Positions 12,579 through 22,270 of a stretch of 64,000 nucleotides of DNA are shown piece after piece (the stretch's first letter is position 1; every line of letters begins with the position of its first letter). Source of the DNA: Parasphingopyxis marina. Its GTDB lineage: Bacteria > Pseudomonadota > Alphaproteobacteria > Sphingomonadales > Sphingomonadaceae. The stretch covers positions 918,501 to 982,500 of the forward strand of contig NZ_JACJVJ010000001.1 of the NCBI RefSeq assembly GCF_014237875.1. Reading direction: 5' to 3'. The notes below the pieces were generated by a model, which was given only the letters and a program-made list of their open reading frames with translations, searched no databases and was not told where the DNA came from. The position numbers and the translations under genes are program-made.

Positions 12579-12590
12579 GGAGTTATTGTA

Positions 12591-12932
12591 ATGCCGAAGC
12601 GCGTGCTGACCGGGATGGTGGTGTCTGACAAGACCAACAAGACGGTCGTGGTGAAGGTCGAACGGAAGGTGAAGCACCCTCTGTATGGCAAGATCATCCG
12701 GCTTTCGAAAAAATACCACGCCCATGACGAGAGCAACGAGTTCAAGGCCGGCGAGACGGTCCGGATCGAAGAGACCCGGCCGATTTCCAAGCTGAAGACC
12801 TGGAAGGTGCTGGACCGCGTCGACACGCACAAGGCGCCCAAGCATGTCGAGAAGATCGACATCGCCGAAAGCAAAGAGGTCGATCTCGAAGCCGCGAAAG
12901 ACCCCGAGGCCGAGCAGAAGGCCGAAGCCTAG
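12591..12932 (+). CDS. rpsQ: 30S ribosomal protein S17 with C-terminal extension
   Basis: S17 is an early 30S assembly protein with an OB fold. Residues 1 to about 83 are canonical ([35 protein letters not shown]). Residues 84-113 form an added charged tail rich in Glu, Lys and Ala, so the protein is 113 residues where the family is usually 80 to 90. GGAG precedes the ATG. rplN follows after 53 bp. Confidence 0.98.
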   Translation: MPKRVLTGMVVSDKTNKTVVVKVERKVKHPLYGKIIRLSKKYHAHDESNEFKAGETVRIEETRPISKLKTWKVLDRVDTHKAPKHVEKIDIAESKEVDLEAAKDPEAEQKAEA

Positions 12933-12985
12933 TTTTTGAAGTTTCCCGCGTCGGAAATGCGGGATGAGGAAGAAGGAACGGATCG

Positions 12986-13354
12986 ATGATCCAGATGCAG
13001 TCAGTTCTCGACGTCGCCGATAACAGCGGCGCCAAGCGCGTTCAGTGCATCAAGGTGCTGGGCGGCTCGAAACGCCGGACCGCGAGCGTCGGCGACATTA
13101 TCGTCGTCAGCATCAAGGAAGCTGCGCCGCGCGGCAAGGTGAAGAAGGGCGACGTTCACAAGGCCGTCATCGTGCGCACGCGCAAGGATGTGAAGCGCGC
13201 CGACGGCTCGACGATCCGTTTCGACAGCAATGCCGCGGTTCTTGTGAATGCGAACAAGGAACCGATCGGTACGCGTATCTTCGGCCCGGTCGTGCGCGAG
13301 CTGCGCGCCGCGCGCCACATGAAGATCATCAGCCTTGCACCGGAGGTGCTCTAA
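12986..13354 (+). CDS. rplN: 50S ribosomal protein L14
   Basis: L14 takes part in the intersubunit bridge with 16S rRNA and is the target of the silencing factor RsfS. The 122-residue length is invariant among bacteria and the sequence starts [16 protein letters not shown], one of the most conserved N-termini in the family. A ribosome binding site (AGGAACGG) precedes the ATG. In E. coli this gene opens the spc operon; here it follows rpsQ by only 53 bp. Confidence 0.98.
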   Translation: MIQMQSVLDVADNSGAKRVQCIKVLGGSKRRTASVGDIIVVSIKEAAPRGKVKKGDVHKAVIVRTRKDVKRADGSTIRFDSNAAVLVNANKEPIGTRIFGPVVRELRAARHMKIISLAPEVL

Positions 13355-13356
13355 CC

Positions 13357-13677
13357 ATGGCAGCCAAGATCAAAAAGGGCGACAAGGTCGTCATCCTGGC
13401 CGGCAAGAACAAGGGCTCGCACGGTACCGTGACCAAGGTTCTTCCGAAGGAAGACCGGGTGCTCGTCGAAGGCGTGAATATCGCCGTGCGTCACCGCAAG
13501 CCGACCCAGCAAAATCCGCAAGGCGGCATCGAGCGCAGCGAAGCCCCGCTGCACATCTCGAACGTAGCGGTCGAGGATCCGAAAACGGGTAAGCCCAGCC
13601 GGGTCCGTTTCGAAACGAACAAGGACGGCAAGAAGGTTCGCGTTGCGGCGCGTTCCGGGGAGACGATCGATGGCTGA
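13357..13677 (+). CDS. rplX: 50S ribosomal protein L24
   Basis: L24 is an assembly initiator protein at the tunnel exit. The start [20 protein letters not shown] at 13357 gives 106 residues, the normal length, with the KOW motif at the N-terminus; the reading frame is open further upstream but that part is antisense-style noise over rplN. The 3' end overlaps rplE by 8 bp. Confidence 0.97.
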   Translation: MAAKIKKGDKVVILAGKNKGSHGTVTKVLPKEDRVLVEGVNIAVRHRKPTQQNPQGGIERSEAPLHISNVAVEDPKTGKPSRVRFETNKDGKKVRVAARSGETIDG

Positions 13678-14260
13678 TTATACGCCGCGTCTACGCACGG
13701 ATTACAAAGACCGCATCGTTTCGGCGATGACGGAGAAGTTCGGCTACGCGAACCATATGGAGGTTCCGAGGCTCGAAAAGGTGGTCATCAACATGGGCGT
13801 CGGCAAGGCTGTCGACGACAAGAAGCGCGTCGAAAAGGCCGCTGCCGAGATGGAGAAAATCGCCGGCCAGAAGCCGGTGATCAATCTCGCCAAGCAGTCG
13901 ATCGCCGGTTTCAAGCTGCGCGAGGGCATGCCGATCGGCTGCAAGGTCACGCTGCGCGGCGATCGCATGTATGAATTTATCGACCGGCTGGTCACCATTG
14001 CGCTGCCGCGCGTCCGCGACTTTCGCGGCCTTAACCCGAAGAGTTTCGACGGGCGCGGAAATTTTGCGATGGGTCTCAAGGAACAGATGGTGTTCCCCGA
14101 GATCAAATATGACGATGTCGACGAAGTCCGCGGCATGGATGTCATTGTGACGACGACGGCGAAGACGGATGACGAGGCGCGCGAGTTGCTGCGCTTCTTC
14201 AACTTCCCCTTCCCGCCGGAAGCCGAACCCACGAACGAAGAGCAGAAGGAAGCGGCATAA
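13670..14260 (+). CDS. rplE: 50S ribosomal protein L5
   Basis: L5 holds 5S rRNA and contacts P-site tRNA. From ATG 13670 ([14 protein letters not shown]) the protein has 196 residues, with the conserved [21 protein letters not shown] and [14 protein letters not shown] segments. It overlaps the end of rplX by 8 bp, and rpsN follows 38 bp downstream. The length agrees with alphaproteobacterial L5, which is slightly longer than the E. coli protein. Confidence 0.98.
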   Translation: MADYTPRLRTDYKDRIVSAMTEKFGYANHMEVPRLEKVVINMGVGKAVDDKKRVEKAAAEMEKIAGQKPVINLAKQSIAGFKLREGMPIGCKVTLRGDRMYEFIDRLVTIALPRVRDFRGLNPKSFDGRGNFAMGLKEQMVFPEIKYDDVDEVRGMDVIVTTTAKTDDEARELLRFFNFPFPPEAEPTNEEQKEAA

Positions 14261-14298
14261 GCCGCCCCTTCTCGCAACAAGGAGCGAGAACTTAAGTC

Positions 14299-14604
14299 AT
14301 GGCGAAACTGAGTTCCATCAACCGGAATGAAAAGCGTAAGCGTATGGCCAAGAAATATGCGGCCAAATATGCGAAGCTGAAAGAACAGGCGAACGACAAG
14401 ACGCTCGACGATGGCGAGCGGCTGATTGCGCGCCTCAAAATGGCGGAAATTCCGCGCAACGCGAACCCGACTCGCATCCGTAACCGGTGCGAGCTGTCCG
14501 GTCGTCCGCGCGGCTATTACCGCAAATTCAAACTGTCGCGCATCGCGCTTCGCGATCTGGCCAACAAGGGCCTGATCCCGGGCGTGACGAAGTCGAGCTG
14601 GTAG
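14299..14604 (+). CDS. rpsN: 30S ribosomal protein S14
   Basis: S14 joins the 30S head near S3, S10 and S19. The 101-residue protein is the long, zinc-free type: it has only one cysteine ([17 protein letters not shown]) and not the four of the short zinc form. The ATG is preceded by AAGGAGCGAG, a strong ribosome binding site. It lies between rplE and rpsH as expected. Confidence 0.98.
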   Translation: MAKLSSINRNEKRKRMAKKYAAKYAKLKEQANDKTLDDGERLIARLKMAEIPRNANPTRIRNRCELSGRPRGYYRKFKLSRIALRDLANKGLIPGVTKSSW

Positions 14605-14616
14605 GGATTTAGAGAT

Positions 14617-15012
14617 ATGGCAATGACCGATCCCCTGGGCGATATGCTCACCCGCATCCGCAACGGGCAGCAGGCGAAGAAGGACTCTGTGATGAGCCCG
14701 GCTTCGAAGCTGCGCGCCCGCGTGCTCGAGGTGCTCCAGCGCGAAGGCTTTATCCGCGGATATAGCGAAGAAGCGCTGGGCAAGCACAAGGGCCTGCGCA
14801 TCGAACTCAAATATTTCGAAGGCCAGCCGGCGATCCAGTATGTCGCACGCGTCTCGACCCCGGGCCGCCGTGTCTACTCGGCCTCCAAGGAGCTGCCGCG
14901 GGTTCGCAACGGCCTTGGCATCACCATCGTCTCGACGCCGCGTGGCGTGCTTTCCGACGCGGAAGCGCGTGAGCAGAATGTCGGCGGCGAAGTGCTGGCG
15001 GAGGTATTCTAG
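14617..15012 (+). CDS. rpsH: 30S ribosomal protein S8
   Basis: S8 is a central 16S rRNA binder that also regulates the spc operon in E. coli. The protein has 131 residues from [17 protein letters not shown] to GGEVLAEVF, with the family C-terminal region [15 protein letters not shown] 14617 and 14623 are both in frame; the first gives the N-terminus common in related species. Its stop codon is directly followed by the rplF ATG. Confidence 0.98.
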   Translation: MAMTDPLGDMLTRIRNGQQAKKDSVMSPASKLRARVLEVLQREGFIRGYSEEALGKHKGLRIELKYFEGQPAIQYVARVSTPGRRVYSASKELPRVRNGLGITIVSTPRGVLSDAEAREQNVGGEVLAEVF

Positions 15013-15546
15013 ATGAGCCGCATCGGTAAACGGCCGGTTGCACTGCCTGACGGCGTAACCGCGGAAATTTCGGGACGGGACCTCAGCGTCAAGGGGCCGA
15101 AAGGCACCCTGTCGATGACGTTCGTCGACGAAGTTCGCTTTTCGCTCGAGGATGAAGGGATTCTCGTCACGCCGGCCAACGACACCAAAAAGGCCCGCTC
15201 CCATTGGGGCATGCAGCGTACGCTCGTCGCCAATCTCGTCGAGGGTGTGACCGAGGGCTATACCAAGGTGCTGGAGATCAACGGCGTCGGCTATCGTGCG
15301 CAGCTGCAGGGCAAGACCCTGAAGCTGCAGCTCGGTTTCAGCCATGACGTGGATTACGATATCCCCGAGGGCATCGAGGTCAAGACTCCGGACCAGACGA
15401 CGATCGAGATCAGCGGTATCGACAAGCAGAAAGTCGGACAGGTCGCTGCGGAGATCCGCAAATGGCGGAAGCCGGAACCCTATAAGGGCAAGGGCATCAA
15501 ATATCGCGGCGAGTATATTTTCCGCAAGGAAGGCAAGAAGAAGTAG
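15013..15546 (+). CDS. rplF: 50S ribosomal protein L6
   Basis: L6 sits near the factor-binding site of the 50S subunit. The 177 residues contain the duplicated fold, the [19 protein letters not shown] segment and the C-terminal signature [15 protein letters not shown]. The ATG immediately follows the rpsH stop with no spacer. It is of standard length and position, and rplR starts 2 bp after its stop. Confidence 0.99.
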   Translation: MSRIGKRPVALPDGVTAEISGRDLSVKGPKGTLSMTFVDEVRFSLEDEGILVTPANDTKKARSHWGMQRTLVANLVEGVTEGYTKVLEINGVGYRAQLQGKTLKLQLGFSHDVDYDIPEGIEVKTPDQTTIEISGIDKQKVGQVAAEIRKWRKPEPYKGKGIKYRGEYIFRKEGKKK

Positions 15547-15548
15547 CC

Positions 15549-15905
15549 ATGAACAAGCGCATGACACCCTTCGAAAAACGCCGCCAGCGTGTTCGCGTGG
15601 CGCTGCGCCGCAAGGCCGGCGATCGCCCGCGCCTGTCGATCCATCGCTCGGGCCGGCATATCTATGCCCAGGTGATCGACGACAAGGCCGGCAAGACGAT
15701 CGCCGCGGCTTCGACGCTCGACAAGGAGCAAAAGGGCAAGACCGGTGCGACCGCCGCTGCCGCCGCCGAAGTCGGCAAGCGCGTCGCCGAGCGGGCGAGC
15801 AAGGCCGGCGTGAAGCGGGTCGTGTTCGATCGCGGTGCTTTCCTGTTCCATGGGCGCGTGAAGGCGCTCGCCGATGCCGCCCGTGATGGCGGACTGGAGT
15901 TCTGA
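15549..15905 (+). CDS. rplR: 50S ribosomal protein L18
   Basis: L18 binds 5S rRNA together with L5. The protein has 118 residues with the basic N-terminus ([15 protein letters not shown]), the [18 protein letters not shown] strand region and the [23 protein letters not shown]-terminus. It starts 2 bp after rplF, and its stop codon overlaps the first possible rpsE start by 1 bp. Confidence 0.98.
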   Translation: MNKRMTPFEKRRQRVRVALRRKAGDRPRLSIHRSGRHIYAQVIDDKAGKTIAAASTLDKEQKGKTGATAAAAAEVGKRVAERASKAGVKRVVFDRGAFLFHGRVKALADAARDGGLEF

Positions 15906-16813
15906 TGATGGCCGAAGACAAGAAGACCGAAGAGGCCCCGGAAGAGGCAAAGGCCGAAGCAGCCCCGGAAGAGGTCAAAGCCGAGGAAAACGAAACCAAG
16001 GCGGAGGCCGCTCCGGCTGAAAACGCCCCTGCGGAAGCTCCGGCAGCGGAAGCCGCGGCCGAAGTCCCGGCGCCCGTCGTCGAGGAAAAGCAGCTCGATA
16101 CCGATGCGAGCGTCGAAGCCGTGACCCAGCCTGCCGAAACCAAGCCCGCTGAAAAGGCGAGCCCGCGTGGCCGTGGCGGCCGCGGCGATGGACGTGGCGG
16201 TGGCGGTGGCCGTGGCGGGCGCGATGGCGGCCGTGGCCGCGGTCGTGGCCGTGACAATCGCCGCGACGACGATGGCGAGGATCTGGTCGAGAAGCTCGTC
16301 CATATCAACCGCGTCTCGAAGACCGTGAAGGGCGGCAAGCGCTTCGGTTTCGCCGCGCTGATGATCGTGGGCGACGGCAAGGGCCGGGCCGGTTTCGGCC
16401 ATGGCAAGGCGCGCGAAGTGCCCGAAGCCATCCAGAAGGCGACCGCCGCTGCGAAGAAATCGATGATGCGCGTTCCGCTGCGCGATGGCCGCACCCTGCA
16501 CCATGATGGCCAGGGCCGGTTCGGCGCGGGCAATGTGACCGTCCGTTCGGCACCGCCCGGCACCGGCATCATCGCCGGCGGCCCGATGCGCGCCGTGTTC
16601 GAAAGCCTTGGCGTTGCCGATGTGGTTACCAAATCGGTCGGTACGTCCAATCCCTACAACATGATCCGGGCAACCTTCGAGGCGCTCAAGGATCAGTCGA
16701 GCCCGAAATCGGTAGCGGCGCGACGCGGCATGAAAATTGCCGATCTCGTCCAGCGGCGCGGTGACATCGGTGTCGCCGAGGCCAATGCCGAGGCCGAAGC
16801 GGTTACGGAGTAA
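15905..16813 (+). CDS. rpsE: 30S ribosomal protein S5 with long acidic and Arg/Gly-rich N-terminal extension
   Basis: S5 supports decoding fidelity and the mRNA entry site. Homology to S5 begins near residue 125 ([20 protein letters not shown]) and runs to the end. Before it lies an extension of about 122 residues: residues 1-85 are almost all Ala, Glu, Pro and Lys, and residues 87-119 are RG/RGG repeats ending in DNRRDDD. The whole protein has 302 residues against about 167 in E. coli. Two adjacent ATG codons (15905 and 15908) are possible starts. The reading frame is unbroken and uses normal codons, so the extension looks real. Confidence 0.97.
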   Translation: MMAEDKKTEEAPEEAKAEAAPEEVKAEENETKAEAAPAENAPAEAPAAEAAAEVPAPVVEEKQLDTDASVEAVTQPAETKPAEKASPRGRGGRGDGRGGGGGRGGRDGGRGRGRGRDNRRDDDGEDLVEKLVHINRVSKTVKGGKRFGFAALMIVGDGKGRAGFGHGKAREVPEAIQKATAAAKKSMMRVPLRDGRTLHHDGQGRFGAGNVTVRSAPPGTGIIAGGPMRAVFESLGVADVVTKSVGTSNPYNMIRATFEALKDQSSPKSVAARRGMKIADLVQRRGDIGVAEANAEAEAVTE

Positions 16814-16818
16814 AGACG

Positions 16819-17007
16819 ATGGCGAACACCAAAACCATCAAGGTCACGCAGACCGGATCGCCGATCCGCCGCGACCCGAAGCAGCGGCAGACGCTGATCG
16901 GTCTCGGGCTGAACAAGATGCACAGGACCGTCGAACTTGAGGACACGCCCGCGATCCGCGGGATGATCCGCAAGGTTCATCACATGGTCGAGGTGCAGGA
17001 AGCCTAA
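16819..17007 (+). CDS. rpmD: 50S ribosomal protein L30
   Basis: L30 is a small 50S protein. The 62 residues show the family core [20 protein letters not shown] followed by [13 protein letters not shown] and the MIRKVHHMV helix. It starts 5 bp after rpsE. A 69-bp gap separates it from rplO. Confidence 0.97.
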   Translation: MANTKTIKVTQTGSPIRRDPKQRQTLIGLGLNKMHRTVELEDTPAIRGMIRKVHHMVEVQEA

Positions 17008-17076
17008 ACCGGTTTTTCAATCATAGGGCTGCCTTTCTCCGCGGCTGCGCGAACATAGCGAAAGCGAGTGCACGAC

Positions 17077-17598
17077 ATGAAACTCAACGAAATCAAGGAT
17101 AACGAAGGCGCTCGCAAGAGCCGGACCCGCGTCGGACGCGGTCTGGGCTCGGGCAAGGGCAAGACCGGCGGTCGCGGCATGAAGGGCCAGAAGAGCCGTT
17201 CGGGCGTTGCGATCAAGGGCTTCGAGGGCGGCCAGATGCCGCTCCACATGCGCCTGCCGAAGCGCGGCTTCAACAATCCGTTCGGCAAGGATTATGCGAT
17301 CGTCAATCTGGGCGCCGTCCAGAAAGCCGTCGATGCGAAAAAGCTCGACGCCAAGAAGACGATCGACCAGGCGGCGCTGAAGGCGGCCAATCTGGTGCGC
17401 GGCGGCAAGGACGGCGTGCGTTTGCTCGGCAAGGGCGAAATTTCGGCCAAGCTCAATTTCGCGGTCGCCGGTGCCTCCAAGAGCGCGCTCGAAGCGGTCG
17501 AGAAGGCCGGCGGCAAGGTCGAGATCGTCGTCCGCGCGCCCAAGGTCGAAAAGCCTGCCAAGGCGGCCAAGAAGGCCGACGCCGAAAAGGCCGAATAA
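17077..17598 (+). CDS. rplO: 50S ribosomal protein L15
   Basis: L15 is a late 50S assembly protein. The start ATG 17077 ([20 protein letters not shown]) fits the family; an in-frame GTG at 17068 is less likely. The 173 residues contain the glycine-rich rRNA-binding N-terminus ([19 protein letters not shown]) and end in a Lys/Ala tail ([14 protein letters not shown]) a little longer than in E. coli. It precedes secY by 84 bp. Confidence 0.98.
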   Translation: MKLNEIKDNEGARKSRTRVGRGLGSGKGKTGGRGMKGQKSRSGVAIKGFEGGQMPLHMRLPKRGFNNPFGKDYAIVNLGAVQKAVDAKKLDAKKTIDQAALKAANLVRGGKDGVRLLGKGEISAKLNFAVAGASKSALEAVEKAGGKVEIVVRAPKVEKPAKAAKKADAEKAE

Positions 17599-17682
17599 CG
17601 GTTCTGTCGGGCGGGGGTTGCCGACCGGCGCCCCCGCTCCGATATAACGGCTTTCACCGAGAGCCGGGGGATGGATTAGTTT

Positions 17683-19074
17683 ATGGCAAGCAATGCCAAC
17701 GCTGCAGGTGGTATGAATCTGGGCAAGTTCGCCCAAGCGACCGAACTGCGCCAGCGCATCTGGTTTACCCTTGGTGCGCTGATCATCTTCCGCCTGCTTT
17801 CCTTCGTTCCGCTGCCCGGCATCGATCCCGTCTCCTTGGCGCAGGTCGTCGATATTACGCAGGACAATACCGGCGGCGGCGGCATCCTCAACGTGTTCAA
17901 TACCTTTTCCGGCGGTTCGCTGGAGCGCATGAGCATCATCGCGCTCGGCGTCATGCCCTATATCACCGCCTCGATCGTGGTGCAGATGGCGGCGGCATTG
18001 TCGCCGACGCTGAACGCGATCAAGAAGGAAGGCGAAAGCGGGCGCAAGAAGCTCAACCAATATACGCGCTACGGCACTGTCGGCCTGACGGCCGTACAGG
18101 GCTATTTCCTCGCGGTCGGCCTGGAAACGCTGGCAACCGCGCAGGGCCAGCAGGTCATCGTTTCCGACAGCATCATGCTGTTCCGCCTCGGCGCGGTCAT
18201 CAGCCTTGTCGGCGGCACGATGTTCCTGATGTGGCTCGGCGAGCAGATCACCTCGCGCGGCGTCGGTAACGGCGTGTCGCTGATCATCATGGCGGGTATC
18301 GTCGCGCAGATGCCGACCGAACTGATCCAGCTTTTCGCGTCGGGCCAGACCGGCGCCATTCCGACCGGCTATGTGGTCGGCTTCCTCGCGCTGTTTCTCG
18401 CGCTGATCTTCGGCATCTGCTTCATGGAGCGTGCCCAGCGCCGTGTCCTGATCCAATATCCCAAGCGCGCGCAGCAGCGCGGTGGCATGACGCAGGAAAA
18501 ATCGCACCTGCCGCTCAAGATCAACACCGCCGGCGTGATCCCGCCGATCTTCGCTTCGTCGCTGTTGCTCATGCCGCTCACCGTGGCGCAATTCCTGTCG
18601 GGCGGGGTGACCGACACCGCCTCGACGAGCAACGAGTTGCTGCTGACGATCACCAATGCGCTCGGCCGCGGCGGATCGCTCTACCTGGCGCTCTATGCGG
18701 GCCTGATCATCTTCTTCTGCTTCTTCTACACGGCCGTCGTCTTCAACCCCGAAGAAACCGCCGACAATCTGAAGCGCTATGGCGGGTTCATTCCGGGCAT
18801 CCGCCCCGGCGAACGCACGGCCGAATATCTCGATTATGTGCTCACGCGCATCACCGTGGTCGGCGCGGCCTATCTGACGCTGATCTGCCTCATTCCCGAA
18901 TTCCTCTCTACCCAGGCCGGCATCCAGGCCTTTGTGCTCGGCGGCACCAGCCTTCTCATTGTCGTCAACGTGACCATCGATACGGTCAGCCAGATCCAGT
19001 CGCACTTGCTTGCGCACCAATATGGTGATCTGATCAAGAAGGCGAAACTGAAGGGCGGGGGACAGCGTCGGTGA
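17683..19074 (+). CDS. secY: Protein translocase subunit SecY
   Basis: SecY is the channel of the Sec translocon in the inner membrane. The 463-residue protein has ten hydrophobic segments in the family pattern, the plug region near LNVFNTFSGGSLERMSI, the PYITASIVVQM helix and the cytoplasmic loop PGIRPGERTAEYLD. It ends with a basic tail (KGGGQRR) whose stop overlaps the adk GTG start by 4 bp, giving translational coupling. Confidence 0.99.
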   Translation: MASNANAAGGMNLGKFAQATELRQRIWFTLGALIIFRLLSFVPLPGIDPVSLAQVVDITQDNTGGGGILNVFNTFSGGSLERMSIIALGVMPYITASIVVQMAAALSPTLNAIKKEGESGRKKLNQYTRYGTVGLTAVQGYFLAVGLETLATAQGQQVIVSDSIMLFRLGAVISLVGGTMFLMWLGEQITSRGVGNGVSLIIMAGIVAQMPTELIQLFASGQTGAIPTGYVVGFLALFLALIFGICFMERAQRRVLIQYPKRAQQRGGMTQEKSHLPLKINTAGVIPPIFASSLLLMPLTVAQFLSGGVTDTASTSNELLLTITNALGRGGSLYLALYAGLIIFFCFFYTAVVFNPEETADNLKRYGGFIPGIRPGERTAEYLDYVLTRITVVGAAYLTLICLIPEFLSTQAGIQAFVLGGTSLLIVVNVTIDTVSQIQSHLLAHQYGDLIKKAKLKGGGQRR

Positions 19075-19721
19075 ATATCATATTGTTGGGGCCTCCGGGC
19101 GCAGGCAAGGGCACCCAGGCCTCCAAGCTCGAAGACGAGCGCGGCATGATCCAGCTCTCGACCGGAGACATGTTGCGCGCGGCGGTGGCCGCGGAAACGC
19201 CCGTCGGGCTGCAGGCCAAGGCGGTGATGGAACGCGGCGACCTGGTGTCAGACGATATCGTCACTGGTATCCTTTCCGATCGCCTCGACGAAGATGACGT
19301 AAAGGACGGCTTCATCCTCGATGGCTATCCGCGGACCGAAGCCCAGGCCCATTCGCTCGACGCGCTGCTCGCCGAAAAGGGCATGAAGCTCGATCACGTC
19401 ATCGAGTTGGTTGTCGATGAGGATGCGCTCGTCGAACGCATCACCGGCCGTTTCACCTGCGCCGAGTGCGGCGAGGGCTATCACGACACGTTCAAGCAGC
19501 CGAAAGTGGAGGGCGTTTGCGACAGTTGCGGTTCGTCCAGCTTCAAGCGCCGCCCGGACGACAATGCCGAAACCGTGCGCACCCGGATGCAGGAATATCG
19601 CACCAAGACGGCGCCGATCATCCCGCATTACGAGCCCCAGGGGCTGGTGCGCCGGGTCGACGGCATGGCGGACATCGAAACGGTGTCCGACTCGATCGAG
19701 GCGATACTCGACGGGAAATAA
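19071..19721 (+). CDS. adk: Adenylate kinase, zinc-LID type
   Basis: Adk interconverts ATP plus AMP and two ADP in the cytosol. The 216-residue protein starts at GTG 19071, overlapping the secY stop. It has the Walker A motif GPPGAGKG near the N-terminus and a long LID domain with a CxxC...CxxC set (CAEC and CDSC) that should bind structural zinc, as in Gram-positive and many alphaproteobacterial enzymes. It normally leads straight to rpsM in this gene order; here about 5.6 kb intervene. Confidence 0.98.
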   Translation: MNIILLGPPGAGKGTQASKLEDERGMIQLSTGDMLRAAVAAETPVGLQAKAVMERGDLVSDDIVTGILSDRLDEDDVKDGFILDGYPRTEAQAHSLDALLAEKGMKLDHVIELVVDEDALVERITGRFTCAECGEGYHDTFKQPKVEGVCDSCGSSSFKRRPDDNAETVRTRMQEYRTKTAPIIPHYEPQGLVRRVDGMADIETVSDSIEAILDGK

Positions 19722-19806
19722 TCCCGCTTCGACGAACGGTTCGCTCCGGCTCGCGTCCCTTCCCAACCCTGCTATGCTCTCCGCCTGATCCAATGGGGAG
19801 AGAGCC

Positions 19807-20328
19807 ATGACGAGACCGATATTGGGAGTAGCGCTCGCAGTAGCGGCGGTTCCAGCACAGGCCGAAGTCACGATTTCCGATACCGGCTTTGCGACCAGCA
19901 ACAGCGCCACGGTCTCCGCTCCACCGGCAGAGGTGTGGGCGGCGCTGGTCGAGCCGTCGCGCTACTGGAATCCCGATCACAGCTGGTTCGGCCAGGCTTC
20001 GGGCTTCTCGCTCGATCCGGTCGCCGGGGGCTGTTTTTGCGAAACCAGCGATAACGGCGGCAGCGTCGAGCATCTGCGCGTCACCATGGTGCAGCCCGGA
20101 TCCATGCTGCGCCTCGCCGGTGCGCTTGGCCCGCTCCAGGGCGAAGGGCTGGCGGGATCGCTGACATGGCAGCTGGAGCCGGAGGAGGGCGGCGGTACGC
20201 GCATCACCCAGGCCTATTCGGTGGGCGGCCATATGCAGTTCGATCGCGAGGAGCTGGCGCCGGTAGTCGACGGCGTCGTACGCGAACAGCTGCAGCGGCT
20301 CGCCGCGCTGTTCGACGCTACGGATTGA
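19807..20328 (+). CDS. Secreted SRPBCC (START/Bet v 1-like) protein
   Basis: The 173-residue protein starts with a signal peptide cleaved probably after AQA at residue 19. The mature part begins with a strand and the segment VSAPPAEVWAALVEPSRYWN, typical of the polyketide cyclase / AHSA1-type SRPBCC fold, a hydrophobic ligand-binding barrel. The ligand is unknown. GGAGAGAGCC precedes the ATG. It is the first of the accessory genes between adk and rpsM and has no obvious partner in the neighbourhood. Confidence 0.7.
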   Translation: MTRPILGVALAVAAVPAQAEVTISDTGFATSNSATVSAPPAEVWAALVEPSRYWNPDHSWFGQASGFSLDPVAGGCFCETSDNGGSVEHLRVTMVQPGSMLRLAGALGPLQGEGLAGSLTWQLEPEEGGGTRITQAYSVGGHMQFDREELAPVVDGVVREQLQRLAALFDATD

Positions 20329-20367
20329 CTGTTTTCCCCCAATCCATCTGCTAGACAGGGCTACGGA

Positions 20368-20394
20368 CCGGAATCGATTCGAACGGAATTCCGG
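20368..20394. repeat. Nested dyad in the gdhA upstream region
   Basis: CCGGAAT at 20368-20374 pairs with ATTCCGG at 20388-20394, and the perfect 10-bp palindrome GAATCGATTC (20371-20380) overlaps its left arm. The element lies 42 bp before the gdhA ATG, where a regulator or an mRNA hairpin could act. No regulator is assigned. Confidence 0.35.
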
Positions 20395-20435
20395 CCGGGG
20401 GCGCGCCTAATATTTTTGGCTCAGGGGAAACGACA

Positions 20436-21794
20436 ATGGCGGTTGGCGATCATGTAGATCTTGAAGGCTTCATGACGGGTGTCGAGAAGCGCAATCCGGG
20501 ACAGACGGAATTCATCCAGGCGGTCCGCGAGGTCGCTCAGGATATTTTCGAGTTCATCGAGGACAAGGAAGAATATCACGAGGCGCAGATCCTGCGGCGC
20601 ATCGCCGAGCCGGACAGGGTCGTCTCGTTCCGGGTCTGCTGGGAAGACGATAATCACAATATCCGCGTCCAGCGGGGCTGGCGCGTCCAGAACAACAATG
20701 CGATCGGCCCCTATAAGGGCGGCATCCGCTTTCACCCGACGGTGACGGAGAGCGTCCTCAAATTCCTCGCCTTCGAACAGACGTTCAAGAATTCGCTGAC
20801 CGGCCTTCCGATGGGCGGCGGCAAGGGCGGTTCCAACTTCAATCCCAAGGGCAAGTCCGACAGCGAAGTCATGCGCTTCTGCCAGTCCTTCATGACCGAG
20901 CTCTACCGCCATATCGGCCCCGAGACGGACGTGCCGGCCGGCGATATCGGCGTTGGCGGGCGCGAGATCGGCTATATGTTCGGCCAGTATAAGCGCATCA
21001 CCAACCGCTGGGAGGGCGTTCTTACGGGCAAGGCGCTCGAATATGGCGGATCGCAGATGCGGCCCGAGGCGACGGGCTATGGCGCGGTGATCTTTCTCCA
21101 GAACATGCTCCAGCATGCCGGCAACGATGTCGAAGGCAAGAATGCCGTGATCTCGGGTTCCGGCAATGTCGCGACCCATGCCGCCGAAAAGATCACCCAG
21201 CTGGGCGGCAAGGTGCTCACCCTGTCGGACAGCGGCGGCTTCATCCACGATCCCGACGGCATCGGCCAGGAGAAGATCGACTGGATCAAGGAGCTCAAGA
21301 ACGTCAAGCGGGGCCGGATCAGCGAATATGCCGATCACTTTACCGGCGCGACCTATCACGAAGGCGCGCGGCCCTGGGCCGTTCCCTGCGACGTCGCCTT
21401 GCCCTGCGCCACACAGAACGAGCTCAATGGCGAGGAAGCCAGGGAACTCGTCGACAACGGCGTGATCGCGGTTTCCGAAGGCGCCAATATGCCGACGACC
21501 CTGGAAGGCGTGGACGTTTTCCACGATGCCCATATCCTCTATGCGCCCGGCAAGGCCGCCAATGCCGGCGGCGTGGCGGTGTCCGGCCTCGAGATGAGCC
21601 AGAATTCCGAGCGCGTTTCCTGGAACACCGAACGGCTCGGAGATCTGCTGCACGACATCATGACCGACATCCACGCCAAATGCGCCCAATATGGCGGCGG
21701 CGAGGAAGGCGGTTATGTCAACTACGTCAAGGGCGCGAATATCGCCGGCTTCAAGAAGGTTGCCGATGCGATGCTGGCCTTCGGCGTCGTCTAG
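20436..21794 (+). CDS. gdhA: NADP-specific glutamate dehydrogenase
   Basis: The enzyme makes glutamate from 2-oxoglutarate and ammonium with NADPH. The 452-residue length and the segments GPYKGGIRFHPTV and LPMGGGKGGSNFNPKGKSD, with the catalytic lysines, identify the hexameric class I type. A Rossmann region near residue 235 (VISGSGNVATHAAEK) binds the cofactor. The gene has its own 107-bp upstream region containing a nested dyad, and a DUF3052 gene follows 5 bp after the stop. Glutamate is the substrate of the nearby RimK, a link that may be chance. Confidence 0.96.
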   Translation: MAVGDHVDLEGFMTGVEKRNPGQTEFIQAVREVAQDIFEFIEDKEEYHEAQILRRIAEPDRVVSFRVCWEDDNHNIRVQRGWRVQNNNAIGPYKGGIRFHPTVTESVLKFLAFEQTFKNSLTGLPMGGGKGGSNFNPKGKSDSEVMRFCQSFMTELYRHIGPETDVPAGDIGVGGREIGYMFGQYKRITNRWEGVLTGKALEYGGSQMRPEATGYGAVIFLQNMLQHAGNDVEGKNAVISGSGNVATHAAEKITQLGGKVLTLSDSGGFIHDPDGIGQEKIDWIKELKNVKRGRISEYADHFTGATYHEGARPWAVPCDVALPCATQNELNGEEARELVDNGVIAVSEGANMPTTLEGVDVFHDAHILYAPGKAANAGGVAVSGLEMSQNSERVSWNTERLGDLLHDIMTDIHAKCAQYGGGEEGGYVNYVKGANIAGFKKVADAMLAFGVV

Positions 21795-21799
21795 GGCCG

Positions 21800-22207
21800 G
21801 TGACGGCCGGCTATTCGGGAACGCCGCTTGCCGGGAAGCTGGGCTATAGGGACGGGATGTCCGTCTGGCAGCGCGGCCTTCCCGATAGCGTAAGGGCGGA
21901 AATCGAAGCGCAGGCCGATGTGCATTGGGAAACGGGGGCGATCGGCGCTCCCATTGCCGCCCATATCTTCACGACGCAGCGCGCCGAGATGGAGGCGTTG
22001 CTCGGCGAACTGCGCGGCGCGCTGGTTCCCGACGGCTTCATCTGGATGTCCTGGCCGAAAAAGGCCGCGAAAGTGCCGACGGACATCGGCGAAGACGCGA
22101 TCCGCGCCGTCGCGCTGCCGATGGGGTTCGTCGATATCAAGGTTTGCGCGGTCGATGCCGTCTGGTCGGGCCTCAAGCTCGTGATCCGCAAGGAATTGCG
22201 CGGCTGA
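21800..22207 (+). CDS. DUF3052 family protein
   Basis: The 135-residue protein begins at GTG 21800 (VTAGYSGTPLAGKLGYRDGM) and carries the family hallmarks WMSWPKKAAKVPTD in the middle and DIKVCAVDAVWSGLKLVIRK at the end. The function of DUF3052 is not established; the fold is probably related to small methyltransferase-like or PAP2-associated proteins, which I cannot confirm. It lies 5 bp after gdhA, so the two are probably co-transcribed. Confidence 0.75.
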   Translation: MTAGYSGTPLAGKLGYRDGMSVWQRGLPDSVRAEIEAQADVHWETGAIGAPIAAHIFTTQRAEMEALLGELRGALVPDGFIWMSWPKKAAKVPTDIGEDAIRAVALPMGFVDIKVCAVDAVWSGLKLVIRKELRG

Positions 22208-22270
22208 CCGCGTTGTAACGTCCGGGCGCGATTGGCCGAACCCTGGGGCAGTGACAAGAGGAGGCCCGCA

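Noticed and set aside
13045-13356. N-terminal extension of rplX
   Set aside because: The frame is open over rplN but lacks conservation; [11 protein letters not shown] at 13357 is the standard L24 start.
13744-16650. 2.9-kb open frame opposite rplE to rpsE
   Set aside because: Antisense shadow of ribosomal-protein genes, with Arg/Ser/Pro-rich translation and no sensible start.
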